From Corynespora cassiicola (taxonomy: Eukaryota > Ascomycota > Dothideomycetes > Pleosporales > Corynesporascaceae): a stretch of DNA of 64,000 bases. The first letter of the stretch is position 1, and each line of letters opens with the position of its first letter. Of this stretch, positions 12,632 through 24,596 are shown piece after piece. The stretch covers positions 5,394,001 to 5,458,000 of the forward strand of contig JAEUWY010000001.1 in NCBI GenBank assembly GCA_022059125.1. Reading direction: 5' to 3'. The position numbers and the translations under genes are program-made. The notes beneath the pieces are model-generated. The model saw nothing but the letters and a program-made list of their open reading frames with translations. It had not been told where the DNA came from and ran no database searches.

Positions 12632-15426
12632 CCACCCCTCCCTCCCCTCCCCTCGCCCCCTCCACCCACCCCGGTCGGTGCCGCGTCTATCGGTGCGAGA
12701 TTGGGATGCACGGCACGAGCGTTGGTTGGCCGGCTTGGCTGCGTCCCTCCACACTCATCATCCTGCAACCACGGCTCTACCCTCTGCCTACTGCTAGCTG
12801 CTCGCAGCCACCCAGCTACGCGCCCTTTTTGGCTTCTGTCTCTTCGACGTCGACGGACGGGTGCTGCCCAAGCGCGGCGGCCATGGCGGCAGTCGGCTAA
12901 ACAGGACCTCGGACCGCCTTGGAGTGCGCAGCCGACATCATGGTGCATCCACCAGGTGCTTGTGCACGCCGTGTACCTGTTTGTTCCATGCCGGCTCAGA
13001 CATGAATGCTCAGCGTGTTCGCCGCCGTCGTGATTGAATCAATACATGGCCTGCCCCGTTTGGCCGCAGAGCCCCGCTCCCCTACGCAGCCCGTGGCGCA
13101 GTTCGCCAGCACGCCCGCTCGACCTACTGGTGTCGCTGTGCTGGAATTCCTCCCCCCTTTCTGGCTCCCCTTGGGCCCCGTGCCGTTCCGCTCCCGTTGG
13201 AAGATCAGACTGTTGGCACGGCGGCCGCATGGCGCCGCTTCTTCTCGTACGGGATCCAAACCGCGCCCCCCCCCTTCCCCTTCCCACTGGAATTTCGTCC
13301 CAGTGTTCCAGCTGCCTGGATCGCTGGCCGGTGACAAAGCCAAAAGCCTCGTGCGCCCACTTCCGTTGCCAGTCGCGAGCCTTTCCAATCCCATCCCATC
13401 CAACCCAGGGCCTGCCGCAGAGAGAAGGCTGTCGTCCGCCCGTCGAAGGATCAGTCAGCAGCGAGGCAGGATTCGTGCATGGTGCTGGCTGTCTGCGCTT
13501 ACTTTCGCCTGATTCTGCCCTAGCCCACGCCCGTCCGCTGTCGAGCCGTTGCAAGTCCGAAGCAGGCGCGCTGCGCTTATTTTGCACCTCGACCCTCGAC
13601 CCTCGACCGCCGCCGAGCCCAGAGTGCTGAGTGCTGAGCGCTGCCCTCCGGTCCACGAGCCTGGATCGGGTCCCAGCTGAGCGAAATTCCTCGACCCGAG
13701 CCCGACCTGACCTTTGGGGTTTCCAGACGCTCTGCCGGACCAGCGTCGTGGAGGCCGTGGCCGCTGTGCCGCACCCTCGCCGCACCCGCCGTCCGCCTCG
13801 CCGCGGCTCACCCTCTCGATTCGATCAGAACCGCTCGCCGCATGCGTGCTATTCCGCCGCCTTGGATCGAGCACGACGTTTACTGGTGAACACGGCCCTT
13901 GGCGCAAATCGATATGGGCCCTCGACCCCCCACTGTTTGTCATCCCTGGCAGCACCCCGTCCGCAAAGGGCGTGGCTCTCGTGATCCCAGGGTGCCCGCC
14001 CCTCCCCGGAGCTTAAAACCGCCGGACTCATCGACGTGCTGGGAGCAGTCCACATGCTCGCCTGGCCTGTGTCGCCCTCGTTGGGTGGGTGGGTGCGGCT
14101 GTATGCATGCTGCCCTTTCGGCTGCCCGGCTCCGAATGCTGGAAGCGAACATCGTCATGTAATATCGGTCGTCTTGGGCCCCAATTGTGCCCCAGTGCCT
14201 GCCAAGCGGATATGGCCGCATGCTTGATTAGCTGGCAACTGCCTGCCTGCCCGGCTCGACGTGCTGCTCCTGCCTGGGCAGGTGTCCAACTCCCGTCACG
14301 TGCACTCCGTGCCTCGCGACTTCCCTCCCTGGCTGCCACGACTCCCCCCCCGTCACGGCCTTCCTAAAACATCAGGCCTTGGAATGTTCCACTCCCCCTC
14401 TAATACTGCCTGGCCAGCCCCCTTCGCGACAACACCGCCTACAAGACTACCCCACGCGTGCATTTGCTCCAACCTGGCCAGTGACGAGACGCCCTCCACC
14501 CGATGGATGGCCTCAGTAGGCCGTAGGAAGCTATCCTGGTTCGAAGCAATGGCTAGGGCAGCACTGGGCTGGAGACGAAGGAGCCCGCCGGGCCGTCCAA
14601 GGCTCTGCTGCGGCAAGTGGTATGCGGCAATTGTCCAAAGGTAACTGACTGATTCCTCCATCTAATCGACTGACTGACAGCCTATTCGGGTAGTCCTCTG
14701 GCGGTTCGATCAGCCAAGTGTGGCCCAAGGCGCGCCCAATCAAAAAATACCAGCTGGCTCCTCCCATGCGGTTAGCTGGCTCCAGAAAAAAACCCTATTG
14801 ACAACCAGGAAAAACGAGCAACACGACCGGACTACCGGTCAGCAGCAGCAAAAGGAACAAGAAGAGGAAGAAAAGTCTTACCTTTCGACCCGCGCCGCCA
14901 TTCCTCATGCGGCCCACGGTGCCGCCTGCCGCGGAGTTTAAACTCTCTTCTTCCAGAGTCTTGGGGCCAGAATCCGGCCACAATGTCTCACAGCGTCGAC
15001 CGCCTTGCTCGACCCGTCCAGTTCGCTTGATGCAATCTGCGCTGCGGCTGCCCGAACCGTAGGCTCCGTATGGCTCTCCGAACGCCGCCCGCCTCTCGCT
15101 CGCATCACGCGCCTGGTCCAAGTGGCGATTCGTTCGTGTCATGCTCGACGAGACGAGACAAAACAAGCATGCCTGTACCTACGGCTGCATTGTGAATGTA
15201 ATGTTCCATGCCATGTTGCCCCATCCCATCCCACATCCCACCCTATCCGAGCTTACTTTCTCCGTGTATGCGCTTTCGCGGCGCAGACGCGGGGGAAGAA
15301 GGGGTGCCCTCTGCAGACGGCCAAAGAAATCCAGCCAGCAGTAATAGCCTAACCCAGACCACTATCTTGCTCCCGTCGACCGCATGGCTTCGCCGCCGGT
15401 GGCCGCATGTCCACCGCCTGCAGATG

Positions 15427-15441
15427 GGGGGGGGGGGGGGG
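15427..15441. repeat. Poly-G tract
   Basis: A run of about 14 G in a non-coding stretch; length may be affected by sequencing error. Confidence 0.8.
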
Positions 15442-17144
15442 AGGCAAAAAGAAAAAGAGAAGTCCGCTCCATATGCGCCAGCCAGCCAGCCCACCCCTGC
15501 TCTGCCGCCGACTTCGTCTCTCAGCGCCTGGTGACACGGCGCGCGTGGCAGCCTACATACCGCATACTTACATAAACGCATACGTAGTTATAATCTCACA
15601 TCCGGTTGACAGCCGACCAGCTTACAACACAGCACCGCACCCGCGTTCGCATCCGCTACCGTCCATGCATCGGCAGTGACATTATACCGCGATGCAGCAG
15701 CTGCGCATAAGTTGCCTGCTTGTTGGTCTGTCCGTCTGCACCTGAGTCTGTTTCAAGCACGCCGTGGACCTTGTTTACGCCCTACGCACCCTCGTCCCAT
15801 GTCCATGTCGTGTGCACGAAGTCATGTTTCCCAATCTGTACATGCTCGCATCGGCATACACCCTCACGCCTCCCTTTGCCGCACGCGAGACCGCTCTGCC
15901 AGCCCGCGTGCGGAGCCGCATTCTCGCCGTCATCCATCACAAAACGCCTTACACACGTCAATCCGAGACCACGTACGATACCTACATACTTTGCCTCGCC
16001 CGCCTCACCGATCCCCGCCTGCCGTTATCGTGCTATCACCACGCCCTACCCTCGCTTGCTCGATAGTTACGTACAGCGCCTGACACACAAACGTACAAAG
16101 AGCCGGGAAAGGATGGGAAAAGAGGCGTTGCCTGATGCGCGCTAGGGAAGCGCGTATGCGCCATGCAGGTGCTGTGCCTTTGCGGCGTGGTGGACGACGG
16201 AGAGAAAGAGAAGAGGAGAAGAGAAAAAACCGATATCTCCTTCTCTTTCTATTATTGTATCCCGTGTCGAGGATAAGCGAGGTGGTGAGGAAGTTCGGAA
16301 ATATGGTTGCGAGGCTCAGTAAACGGGAGGATGGATGGAAGATGGAGGATTGAGGTCGCAAGATGGAGGGGAACGTGCCATGTGTGTGCGGTGTAGTGTA
16401 TACGGTGTGCTGTGCGCAAGGTAAGCTTTACGGCGAAGTAAAAAAAAAAGGTGGGAGAAACATTTCGTTTCCTTTTCGTACGTACGGACGCAGATAGACC
16501 TTGATGGAGGGTGCGCGCAGTAGCGCCAACTCGGTCGATGACCACATGACCCGTCGTGGTGTGCCAATGACGACGTTGATAATGTTGTGATTGTCGCGAA
16601 TGTTGCGAATGTCGTGGTTGTAATGTGGCTTGAAACCCCGCCGCCCCGCCCGGTATCCATACGTAGACGCCCCCTAAGCGCGCGGTCGCGGTCGCGGTCA
16701 GGGTCACGGTCACAATCGCCGCCGCCGCCGCCGCCACCCGCGGCTTGTTCTTGTTGGAACATCAACGTTGCAGGGCTTGGCGGGGGGCCGAAGATTATGG
16801 AATGGAATGGAGGGGACGAGGGGTCATGTTTCGAATAGGCGCGCGGGGTTAGGAGAGTGGACATATGAGTGGAGCAAGCAAATTTGGATCGGAGCAGTTT
16901 TTAGAGGATTTTTGGAGAGATTGGCTGGTGTTGTGTGTTTTGCTCATGTGGTGTTGGGTGTGTGTGTGTTGGGGATGGGGCTGGGCGGCTCGGCGGGGAG
17001 TAGGGGAGGGGAGGGGATGTGTATGCCAGGAGCGGTTAATCGATAGTTGACGAACGGGAGTTTTTTTTTCCTCTTCTTTTTCCCTTTCTCTCTCTCTGGT
17101 GCCCTTGTCGAGGAGCTAGGGTTTGGAGCCGCGCGCTGGTATGT

Positions 17145-17181
17145 GTGGGGTGGGGTGGGGTGGGGTGTGGAGGGGAGGGGG
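17145..17181 (+). repeat. GGGGT tandem repeat, G-quadruplex-type
   Basis: Four GGGG tracts separated by single T, followed by two more G4 runs. It lies about 300 bp beyond the stop of the minus-strand gene ending at 17484. Confidence 0.85.
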
Positions 17182-17229
17182 AAATTGTGATGGTTTAGTG
17201 TTTTTGCAGGTGTGTTGGTCGATCATGTG

Positions 17230-17263
17230 GGGATGGATGAATGGATGGATGGACGGATGGATG
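17230..17263. repeat. (GGAT)n imperfect microsatellite
   Basis: GGAT/GAAT/GGAC units, about eight, just beyond the 3' end of the gene at 17484. Confidence 0.85.
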
Positions 17264-17483
17264 CGGAGTTTTGCAGTGTTGCATCGCTTGGGCATGGATG
17301 TGCGGCGTCTAGCATGACGACTTGGGTGGTTGATCATGGCAGGGTAAGCGCTGGAGGGACTAGGGACTGATACAAACGTTGCATTGAGTGGGGTGGGTGA
17401 GAAGGATACGAGTCTAGTTTGTACATCGAATCGGGTCGTAGGGGAAAAGAGAGTAATGACGAAAACATCAGTTTCGAAACGCC

Positions 17484-19763
17484 TCAGACGAGCAGTTTCC
17501 GCATCCTCCATCGGTCTCTGCAGCCATCATTACACCAGTACCCCCCTCTCAAAGCACTGCAGCAAAAGGAGCAGGCCTGTATACCCTGTAGTTCACCGCT
17601 GCCATGCCAGTGTGTATCATCTTGTCGAAAAGAGTAGACACACGATTCGCATAGATGCATGGTCAAACTACGCTCCATAGAGAGTGTGATTCCATTGGTT
17701 GCACCCGTAGAGAGCGCTTGCGCTCCGTGGTATCCAGTTTTGTCACCAAAGTTGTTCCCCGAGTGGGTGGCCTTGACGGGATACAACGGCTCGGGTGACA
17801 TACATTGCCATTTTTGTTTTGTCGGTCTCTGCCCAACTGCATTCAGTGGATGGTGATGCGGCAGCTGCTTCTTCGATACACCATCGATATGCCGGTTGGA
17901 GGGGTCGAACCGAGATGAGAGAAGGCCGCGACTGCAAGCTGCTTTTGTTTCGCGCGTGGAGCAACTTCGACAGAGGGAATTGGCCTTCTTGTCCTGAGTA
18001 AACCCTGACTTGCAATGCCAGCATGTCGAGGCTCGCTTTAAGCTGCCACGCTGTTTGGGAACTGGGGGTACCGAAGGCCCAAGTCTCACTGTTGTGGGCT
18101 GCATACCTTCCCCTGGTAGGTGAGAAGCTGGCATACAGGAAGATAACAAAGTGTTCTGAGAACTCCACCCAGATTCGTCGTCCAGGAATGATGCGTCGAA
18201 TCCGCCATCGTCAATGCCGGTGAAAACCATGACGTTGAGAGCCCCGGCACTTGCATCTTGTGAGCTTGGGTCTTGATAAATCTCCGACCACAGACTCTCG
18301 CTACCAGAGTCTAGAATATGGAAGGTTTGTTGGCTTTTCGAAGTTGAACCGCAATCTTGGCACAGTCCATTCCCATCAAGTTCAGCCCAGAATGTGTCGC
18401 ACTGAACACACTTGAGCATGTCCGCATCAAATGTGAAGGCACCTGTATCATCCAAATCGCAGAGCTCCAAATCGATACTACATATCGACTCGTCTTCTGA
18501 TGTTAATAGGGGTGGCTCAATCTGGTAATGCATTTCCAGCCCATTGGAGACATTCCACGTGAAAGACGCTGGCTTGTTCCATTCAGTTTTCCACTTGTTG
18601 ACCAGCGTCTTTTCGTCTGTCGAATCCTCAAGGAGGGAAGTCGATTTGCCGATGTAGATTAGATAGTGGCATAGAAGACGTTGCAGTGCCTCCTGCTTGG
18701 ATTCTGCCTGGCTCATCGGAGGTAGGGGATCGTGGTTGCTCTGAATGCTATTAGATTTGAATGAAAAAAATGGCAATCAGACTTACTTCTAGATCAGTGT
18801 ACCTCATCCCGACTGTAATGCCAAGGAGGAGCAAAAACAGTGACTTCAGCTTCCCAAGCTTGTCGGTCGACGCCTCAATTTCAGAAGGGCGAAGGAGTGG
18901 ATCGAGGGTCATGAGCAACCTGTTTCCTACAAAATCACGAACTGCCTGGATTTCATCATTCTTGTATTCATAATAGCCGTCCTGCAAGTCAGTGGTATAC
19001 AAAAGCGTTGTAAGGTGGACAAAAAGCCGAAGGTCTCTCCCTAGGCTTGGGTTGAGTGAATTCTCCAGAAGATTAGTGTTGGTGCTGCAGGAAAAGACGC
19101 CGACTACGCTAAACGTAGAAGGCTGGTCATCATCAGAAAGCCAGCTAGCCAGGTGGGACGATGCTGCTTCAACATTGAGAGCAAACGGGATGTGAAAGTC
19201 AAGGTATACATCGTCATCAAGCAAGTCCCTCAGGATGCTTTCGAATCGGAGCTGGTTTGGCTGCTGGGCCCCTAAAGTCCTTCAGTATACCCTGTCGTAC
19301 ACAATGATAGCTCTCATTTCGTACCTTTCTCGAAGATGTTCATGGTATGAAACGACGGTCTCACACACTCCATCCACATCAGTGATCTCGATCCCGCAGC
19401 AGCCTTTGCAACCGAGATGCACATCTTACAAGGGTCTTCACCAGAGCACTGCACCGTATCAGCATACTGGAATGTGACCTTCAAAGCCGCTATACCACAT
19501 ACCGCACGCTTGAGTAGCCGGCATCGCAAACAAGCGCCCTTCTTTCTAACATCTCGCACTTGTACCTTTCTCTCCGTAGAAAATTTAGTCCTTCTGTGAA
19601 AGCTCTTTTCATCACCGTCAAGTGTAAAGCACGAGAAAACGCCAGCAGTTGTCGCGACAGGCTGGTTGCGTGGCCGCTTGGAGGGATTTTCGGCGGGCTG
19701 ACATTTCCGCTTCCGACTAGTCGAACCCAAGCTTATTGAGGAAGCGAGATCCGATGCATCCAT
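17484..19763 (-). CDS. Cys-rich protein with variant six-cysteine cluster, unknown function
   Basis: Four exons: 19763-19503, 19448-19325, 19271-18787 and 18740-17484 (introns 46-54 bp), about 708 residues. Residues ~78-118 hold [21 protein letters not shown] followed 17 residues later by WMEC. This is CX2CX6CX5CX2CX17C, like a Zn2Cys6 cluster but with a much longer last loop. The first intron falls exactly before the third Cys codon. Upstream are a basic stretch ([18 protein letters not shown]) and [11 protein letters not shown]. The centre (about 100-290) is helical with a hydrophobic run, [12 protein letters not shown]. The last exon has three further paired CXXC knuckles: CVQC...CQDC, CWHC...CRSC and CESC...CSFCC...CNDGC, each like a zinc ribbon. 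A nuclear, DNA- or RNA-binding role is inferred only. A TATATATA stretch near 19890-19914 lies about 125 bp upstream of the start. The same cluster recurs in the gene at 49239. Confidence 0.76.
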
Positions 19764-20415
19764 CTCGAGTAGGTCGGTTGGATAGACTGGGCTGTACAGA
19801 TGCGCGTGCAGCCGTTGCGTACCTGTCGTCGTACGCGTCGAAGTGCGGTTCGAAATTCACGCGTCAGACCTGAGTTTTGCCAAAGAGATACGGGATATAT
19901 ATAGATATATATAGAGCGACCTGGAAGCGGGTATCAAGCTGTATTTAAAGTGTCAAGGTCGAAGATGGCTCGTTGTGGTGACGCGATTGTTGCCTGAGGC
20001 GTGACGGAAAATGATTGGAGGTTGGAATAGGGCTGAGTCTCTTACCGCACCCCAAATGCGGTTAGCGTCAGCATCAAACCTCGGGAAGAGGCTTAGTGCC
20101 GATCTTCATTCACCGCACGCCTTTTCCGCAGCACGGTGAGGCTGTAACCATTGCTTTTGGCGGTATCTCAACACAAGGGGGGATATAGTCGCGTCAAATC
20201 AAATAAGCCACAAAGGTATTTCATTCATCGTCAAACGTTGGCTTGATAGATAAAGATTGGCTGCTAAAGCGCCTGATGCTGTCGATAATTTTCGGAACTC
20301 GCATGTGACGGCATAACCGGAATCATTGCAAAAGTCTGTGCATGAATTAAATTTTGTGACGGTAAAGCTCATATTGTATGTAAATATATCCTGCACTCAA
20401 TCTACTGCCGGAGAT

Positions 20416-21823
20416 TTACAAGAGAGTCTCGAAGAGGGTATTCTTGGTCGTGTTCAAATCCAGCACAGCTTGGATTTCGTCGTCCAAGCTCTCCATGAAC
20501 CTCTTCTCGTCCCACCCTGGCATCCAGCCAAGCAGATTGGCCTTGACGGGGATCACATCACCACTAAAGAGCAATAGTCAGAATTTTGTCCGTTTGAGTC
20601 ACAAAAAGTAAACTTACCCCGCAGCACACATTGCACGAACGTACAAGCGGGGGAGACCAAGAGTGTCGGCGGCCACATCGTAACTGGGCCAGATGTGGAC
20701 TTCCGGGTCTTCAATTAGTCCGCGTTTATGGAGATGTTGTGCCAATTGATGCATAGCCTCCCACCAGTTCAGTTTATGGGCTGCGATGAAATAGTATCCT
20801 TCTTCGCCGCTGGGAATTGGGTCGTTGGATAGGATCTTCTCTACAAGCAGGGAATAATATGCTGTAACATCTGAAATATGCGCGGCGGTAGGGTTCTAAA
20901 AAAAGCATCAGCAATGCCCTATGAGTGATGTGGCAAAGATGGTATACTTACGGCATTGTCTTCAAACTTGTGAACTGAACGACTAGCGATACTGGCCTGG
21001 ATGTACAAGGGAAGGTTGACGGACAGTCTACGCCACTGACCCGTGCCTCTTCCATCTAGGGTAAGTTAGAGTTGCAGGAAGCTGGCGTTGCAGGAGTATG
21101 CTCACAAACATATGGAATTGGAACGATGAAGCTTGAGACACCTTGTGCTTTTGATTCCTCGATAACCGCAATGTTGGTCTGGCAGGAGATCAGCGGCAGC
21201 GACTCAGAAATTGAGATCAAATCTTACCACCCGGACGTGATGAGAGTCGTTGATCTCTTTTTCTCGCTCATATACGGCGTCGGTATCTCGGATTTCACCA
21301 TATGGCCAATTGCCCTCCTTTGTGTAAGCTTGGGCGACTGACGACTTGATCATGGTTAGCCGACTCTTGAGGAATGGCTACCATGAACCTACATGGATGA
21401 AATATGTCTCCTTTCCGGCGATCTTGCGCCGCTGCCCAAGGCCTCGGATCAGGTTGGTGGCAAGGTTTGTTACTACGGAGCTGGCTGTATGTACGACGAC
21501 ATCGACTGAGATTGTGTGAGTAATTTGAAGTATGACCTGAAAATAAGTACACACTGTCATTGCGAACTATCGAATTGGCCACATCCTCTTCGCTCTCCAG
21601 ATTGACCAGAATTACGTTCACGCCCAGCTTTGTGAGGGCTTGTGCTTGTTCTTCCGATCGAACCGCAGCACTGATTTTTGCGTCCTTGATAGATCCAGTT
21701 GTGCGAGCTATAAAGTCCGCCAAGACGCTACCTCCACTGGATTTTGGTTAGGCAAATAGTATGATGGGAATGTATATCATACATGTACCCAGCGGCGCCA
21801 GTGATGAGAATGTTCTGAATCAT
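20416..21823 (-). CDS. NAD(P)-binding epimerase/dehydratase-like (extended SDR)
   Basis: Eight exons: 21823-21783, 21736-21555, 21505-21393, 21344-21228, 21178-21106, 21055-20952, 20895-20618 and 20563-20416, total 351 residues; all phases close. The N-terminus, MIQNILITGAAGYIGGSV, is a Rossmann beta-alpha-beta with TGXXGXXG, so a nucleotide cofactor is expected. Then VVVHTASSV (end of strand 4), VSSFIVPIPYVYGRGTG split as SSFIVPIPYVYG and RGTGQW, resembling the substrate lobe of fungal NmrA/epimerase-like enzymes. The Y-X3-K catalytic pair is not obvious where expected (YTKEGNWPYGE), so it may be an atypical SDR or regulatory binder. It shares a 376-bp divergent promoter with the Zn2Cys6 regulator at 22200. 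Eight exons in 1.4 kb is unusually split for this window. Confidence 0.9.
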
Positions 21824-22199
21824 GGTGTTGAGTTGGCTTGAATACTCTCTTGCCATATGTCGATGTCTTACCTTCTGAGCGAGAAGAAAATGGATATTTA
21901 TAATGAATCCCCGTTTCTTGAGAAGCGCATCTACAGGAAATCTGCTTCCATAAGCCCTACGAGCAATTGAGGATGCGCAGTCCTGCTTTGAGATTGTAGA
22001 CGTCGAGTTAGAGTTGAAAGTGGATCCCTCATCGGCCCGCAGCGAATCAAAAGAGCTGGAAATCCGCGCATCCCCGACGCGCCGAAGCGCGTACCGCCAT
22101 TTGTCATCTTGACGTCTCATCGCCACCACTCCCTCTATATTGCCAGCGTAGTGGTACCCAGAACGATATAGGTGCCCTGCTAGTTCTCGATTTGTCGAC
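21824..22199. promoter_or_regulatory. Shared divergent promoter region
   Basis: 376 bp separate the start of the epimerase-like gene (minus) from the start of the Zn2Cys6 regulator (plus). No clear TATA box or palindromic CGG pair was found by eye. Confidence 0.5.
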
Positions 22200-24596
22200 A
22201 TGGAATTCCGCGGGGATAGTGTCAACGAGCGATCCAAAAGTCGTCCAACCATCACTCGGCGTTCGGTAAGCCTCAGCGTACGATACCGATAAATCGTGCA
22301 TTTTGGATTAACAAGCCAGTGTGATCAATGCCGTAGTCGTAAGGTAAGTGATTAATTGAATTTTTCGATTTCGGCTTAGTGCCGCAAGGCAGACGCTAAT
22401 TTTCTCTTCAGATTGGATGCGACAGGGGGACGCCCTGCTCTAATTGTATGTCCGCAAGAATCAATTGCACACATAGTGCCGTCGCATCGCAAACAACTTC
22501 AGCAAAGCAGAGAGTTTTGATATCGTCAAAGTAGTAAGTTTTGAGTTTCTGAGTCTTTGCGCCATCGTTTGCGCACCCGGATCACTCCTGAAAATTGATA
22601 ATAGCGAACAAAAAATCGACGAGATCGCCAAAGGCGTCGACGACTTAAAGGGGCTGCTCCAGAGTTTGAACCTGGACCCAGAAAAATCTAGGGACCAGAT
22701 CAAGTCTAAAGTCCAGCTGAGAAACAACATCCCTACAGCACCCACTGGCCCTTCAGTAAGGCATCACACCGATGTCACCACTTGCGAGCCTTTGTGGGAC
22801 CACTCAGTACATATTGTCGACTTCTTGAAGGTAGTTATAGATGACAGGAATGGAATAGATGCTGCGAGTGATATAAATGGTGTAGTTTCGTCGCTGAAGG
22901 AGTTGGTGCATGCGTTGGAGGGTCCGACTAGTCTCTGCAACGCAGCTCCTACAGTGATTAGGCCCTCGATTGTCAAAGAGCGCCTGCAAATGCCACCTAT
23001 GGAAGCCGCCATAGAGACTCTGAGATGGGCGAAGAGTTTGTAAGCCATGCCCCTCTTTGCTACTAATTGTAACCAAAAGGTCAGAACACGAAGAGTTTTA
23101 TCGTATGAGCTTGTTTTCCCGGATTCTTCCCCTCGAGATTTTTACCGATATTTGCAAGAAAGTCTATTTTGCGGTTGATGAATACTCAGACATTGAGTTC
23201 CTACTAGCAAATGGATACCTGGCCTACATATTTGCCGAATATGTCATTGTTCGCAAGGCCGAGGAGTACAAAGAGTATAGCCTGCTATGCCGGGATAATT
23301 TCCATAATGGTTTCGCACAGCTTCCGCTACTCTTACAGCCATCCATGGAGCTTGTAGCTCTGCTGACAATTGGGACTAACACTAGCATCGAAACCTCCAA
23401 AGGCATGATGGCTTGGACACTAATCTCCAACGCCGCAAACATGTGTCAAACGTTGGGATATCACCGTCAACGTCCTGCCAGAGGAGAGGCCGACATTGCA
23501 CTCCGCACTGCCCAGCAAAACCTGTTTTGGTCAGTTTACAGGCTTGAAAAAAGTCTTTCAGTGCGTTTCGGCCGACCGTCCAACATCCGTGACTCTGATA
23601 TCACGCTGGTGCTTGACGAGAAAAATTCTCAGCATATCAAACAAGCAAGGATCCAAGGCAAGGTCTACGAACAGCTCTGGAGTCCGACAGCGCTGTCTCG
23701 ATCCATCAAGGAACGGACCAGCATGGCTGAGGAGTTGGCGGCGGAGCTCAGAGCTCTCATTGCTGAAACGCGCGCTGGCCTGATCGTGCGTGAATTCCAA
23801 TCTCCGAGCTATTTTCAAAAAAATTACTGACGTGGCCACCACAGGATGCAACGAACCACCCGGACGAAGACCCAGAAGCCGACCCTTTTAAGATCGTATA
23901 CAAGCAGTGCGATCTAGTCTGTAAAAGTTCGCTCCTTACACTGATCCTGCGCGCAATTCCCGTTCCGCGCGGCTCCATGAGCGGCGCGACAGACGAATGC
24001 ATAGCCGTGGCCAGAGAAGTATTGGACGTACACGAGCAATGCATCCAAAACGTGCGCAACTGCGAGAGCAACCCCTTCATGGTGACGACCTACATAAACT
24101 GGTGAGTCTTTTTCCATCCCGTGCACGTGGATGCGCCATCGCACAGAATGCTCATATAATCGGGGACTTAAACAGGGCTATCCTCCAAACCCCTTTCGTC
24201 CCCTTCAGCATCCTCTTTACCCGCGCAATCCAACGCTTCGACCTCGACGACCTGGCCCGCCTCGACCGCTTCACGGCCTCCCTCCACCCCCCGCGCGACG
24301 CAGGCCCGCCAAAGTCCATCACGCACCCATACCACCTGTACGAGCTGCTCACCAAGGCAGCGAGGTTGTACATGGAATCGAACAACGCGAATTCTTCGTC
24401 CTCGGACTCGACGGCTACGACGCTGGTGCATGCCGACTTCGCAAACGTCGCTGCTGGGGATTTCGATTTTTCGGCGTTTGGGATTGAGGGGTTGGATTGG
24501 GTGGGGGATGGTGCGGCGGGGCTGTTTGGGATGAGCGATTGGTATTACGAGAATCAGCAGATGATGAGCTTGTTGGATGAGGATATGATGTTTTGA
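22200..24596 (+). CDS. Zn2Cys6 fungal-specific transcription factor
   Basis: Seven exons: 22200-22265, 22320-22343, 22412-22533, 22605-23039, 23080-23785, 23845-24101 and 24176-24596, total 676 residues. The start was set by splicing: exon 1 ends ITRRS, exon 2 of only 24 nt gives CDQCRSRK, and exon 3 gives IGCDRGTPCSNCMSARINC, together a canonical CX2CX6CX5CX2CX6C cluster at residues 23-49. A short coiled-coil-like linker follows (EQKIDEIAKGVDDLKGLLQS). Residues ~225-400 match the fungal transcription factor middle domain, with LISNAANMCQTLGYHRQ and LFWSVYRLEKSLSVRFGRPS. The C-terminus is acidic (FDFSAFGIEGLDW, LLDEDMMF), which looks like an activation region. The divergent epimerase-like gene is its most likely local target (inference from position). 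Confidence 0.9.

Larger units (their letters stand above)
10562..17483. other. 6.9-kb GC-rich gene-free region
   Basis: Upstream of the Zn2Cys6/acetyltransferase start and downstream of the gene ending at 17484. Many frames are open because the DNA is GC-rich and stop-poor, but none shows a domain, a plausible intron chain, or balanced amino-acid use; most translate as Pro/Ala/Arg runs. The region holds several simple repeats (listed separately), pyrimidine-rich tracts and a poly-G run. It may be promoter, long 5' leader or non-coding RNA; the sequence alone cannot decide. Confidence 0.6.

Noticed and set aside
13039..13785. 248-codon open frame on the minus strand
   Set aside because: Arg/Gly-rich, overlaps equally long frames on the other strand, no conserved motif.
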